Of a stretch of 64,000 nucleotides of DNA, positions 63,908 to 64,000 are shown one piece after another. Origin of the DNA: Streptomyces sp. NBC_00820 (GTDB lineage: Bacteria; Actinomycetota; Actinomycetes; Streptomycetales; Streptomycetaceae); contig NZ_CP108882.1 in the NCBI RefSeq assembly GCF_036347055.1, positions 5,870,501 to 5,934,500 on the forward strand. The letters are read 5' to 3'. Numbering within the stretch: the first letter of the stretch is position 1; the number at the start of each line of letters is the position of its first letter. A program made the position numbers and the translations under genes. The notes below the pieces were generated by a model. The model was not told the origin of the DNA. It saw only the letters and a list, made by a program, of their open reading frames with translations, and did no database searches.

Positions 63908-64000
63908 ATGGCTCCGACCTCCACTCCGCAGACCCCCTTCGGGCGGGTCCTCACCGCTATGGTCACGCCCTTCACGGCGGACGGCGCACTCGACCTCGAC
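63908..64000 (+). CDS. dapA: 4-hydroxy-tetrahydrodipicolinate synthase, 5' end only
   Basis: The first 31 codons are present before the window ends. The sequence MAPTSTPQTPFGRVLTAMVT is followed by PFTADGALDLD, which is the DapA N-terminal pattern (GxxTAMVTPF). The enzyme condenses pyruvate and aspartate semialdehyde at the entry to lysine and diaminopimelate synthesis, one step before DapB encoded nearby. Active-site residues lie outside the window. Confidence 0.88.
   Translation, partial: MAPTSTPQTPFGRVLTAMVTPFTADGALDLD

Overview
The window is chromosomal DNA of a Streptomyces-type actinomycete. Base composition is about 70% or more G+C with strong third-position GC bias, GTG and TTG starts are common, leaderless starts occur, and intrinsic terminators are long perfect hairpins mostly without a U-tract. 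The gene order (dxr, site-2 protease, ispG, proS, rimP-nusA-ylxR-infB, rbfA-truB, ribF, an ESX/type VII secretion locus, rpsO-pnp, dapB, thyX, dapA) matches the SCO569x-SCO574x region of Streptomyces coelicolor as I remember it. That match is recollection, not a search. No rRNA, tRNA, CRISPR array or insertion sequence was found.

Region 1 (1-13.5 kb) is mostly core metabolism. It holds the end of a formate/nitrite-type channel, a long acyl-CoA dehydrogenase, a secreted lamin-tail-domain protein, dxr and ispG of the MEP isoprenoid pathway flanking a RseP-type intramembrane protease, two GNAT acetyltransferases, proS, a phosphotransferase-fold protein that has lost its catalytic residues, a ferritin-like protein and a lipoprotein.

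Region 2 (13.8-26.5 kb) is the translation and ribosome-assembly cluster rimP-nusA-ylxR-infB, a DUF503 gene, rbfA and truB, then ribF. A 1340-residue protein with a catalytically dead trypsin-like head and a P-loop NTPase sits between truB and ribF. The infB leader carries three chained mini-ORFs, and an 8-bp minisatellite starts inside the truB stop region.

Region 3 (26.6-55.5 kb) is a complete ESX-type T7SS locus: EspI-like ParA/MinD ATPase, a conserved unknown and EccE (all minus); EccB and a mycosin (plus); an accessory insert of two divergent WXG cassettes with a second mycosin; EsxB and EsxA; a pseudokinase and two PQQ-propeller Ser/Thr kinases; EccC (minus) and EccD (plus). EccB, C, D and E would form the membrane machine, EccC the motor, the mycosins the periplasmic-side proteases, and EsxA/EsxB plus the larger WXG-headed proteins the likely cargo. 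The accessory insert (about 35.4-43.3 kb) is the most novel part. One arm reads as helical partner, large WXG protein, lipoprotein, with a decayed lipoprotein copy beyond it, an order reminiscent of partner-effector-immunity modules. The other arm reads as Esx-like partner, WXG protein with a long repeat tail, mycosin.

Region 4 (55.6-64 kb) returns to core genes: an orphan DUF397 protein, rpsO-pnp with its intergenic hairpin, an M16 protease, dapB, three small membrane-linked genes, thyX and the first codons of dapA.
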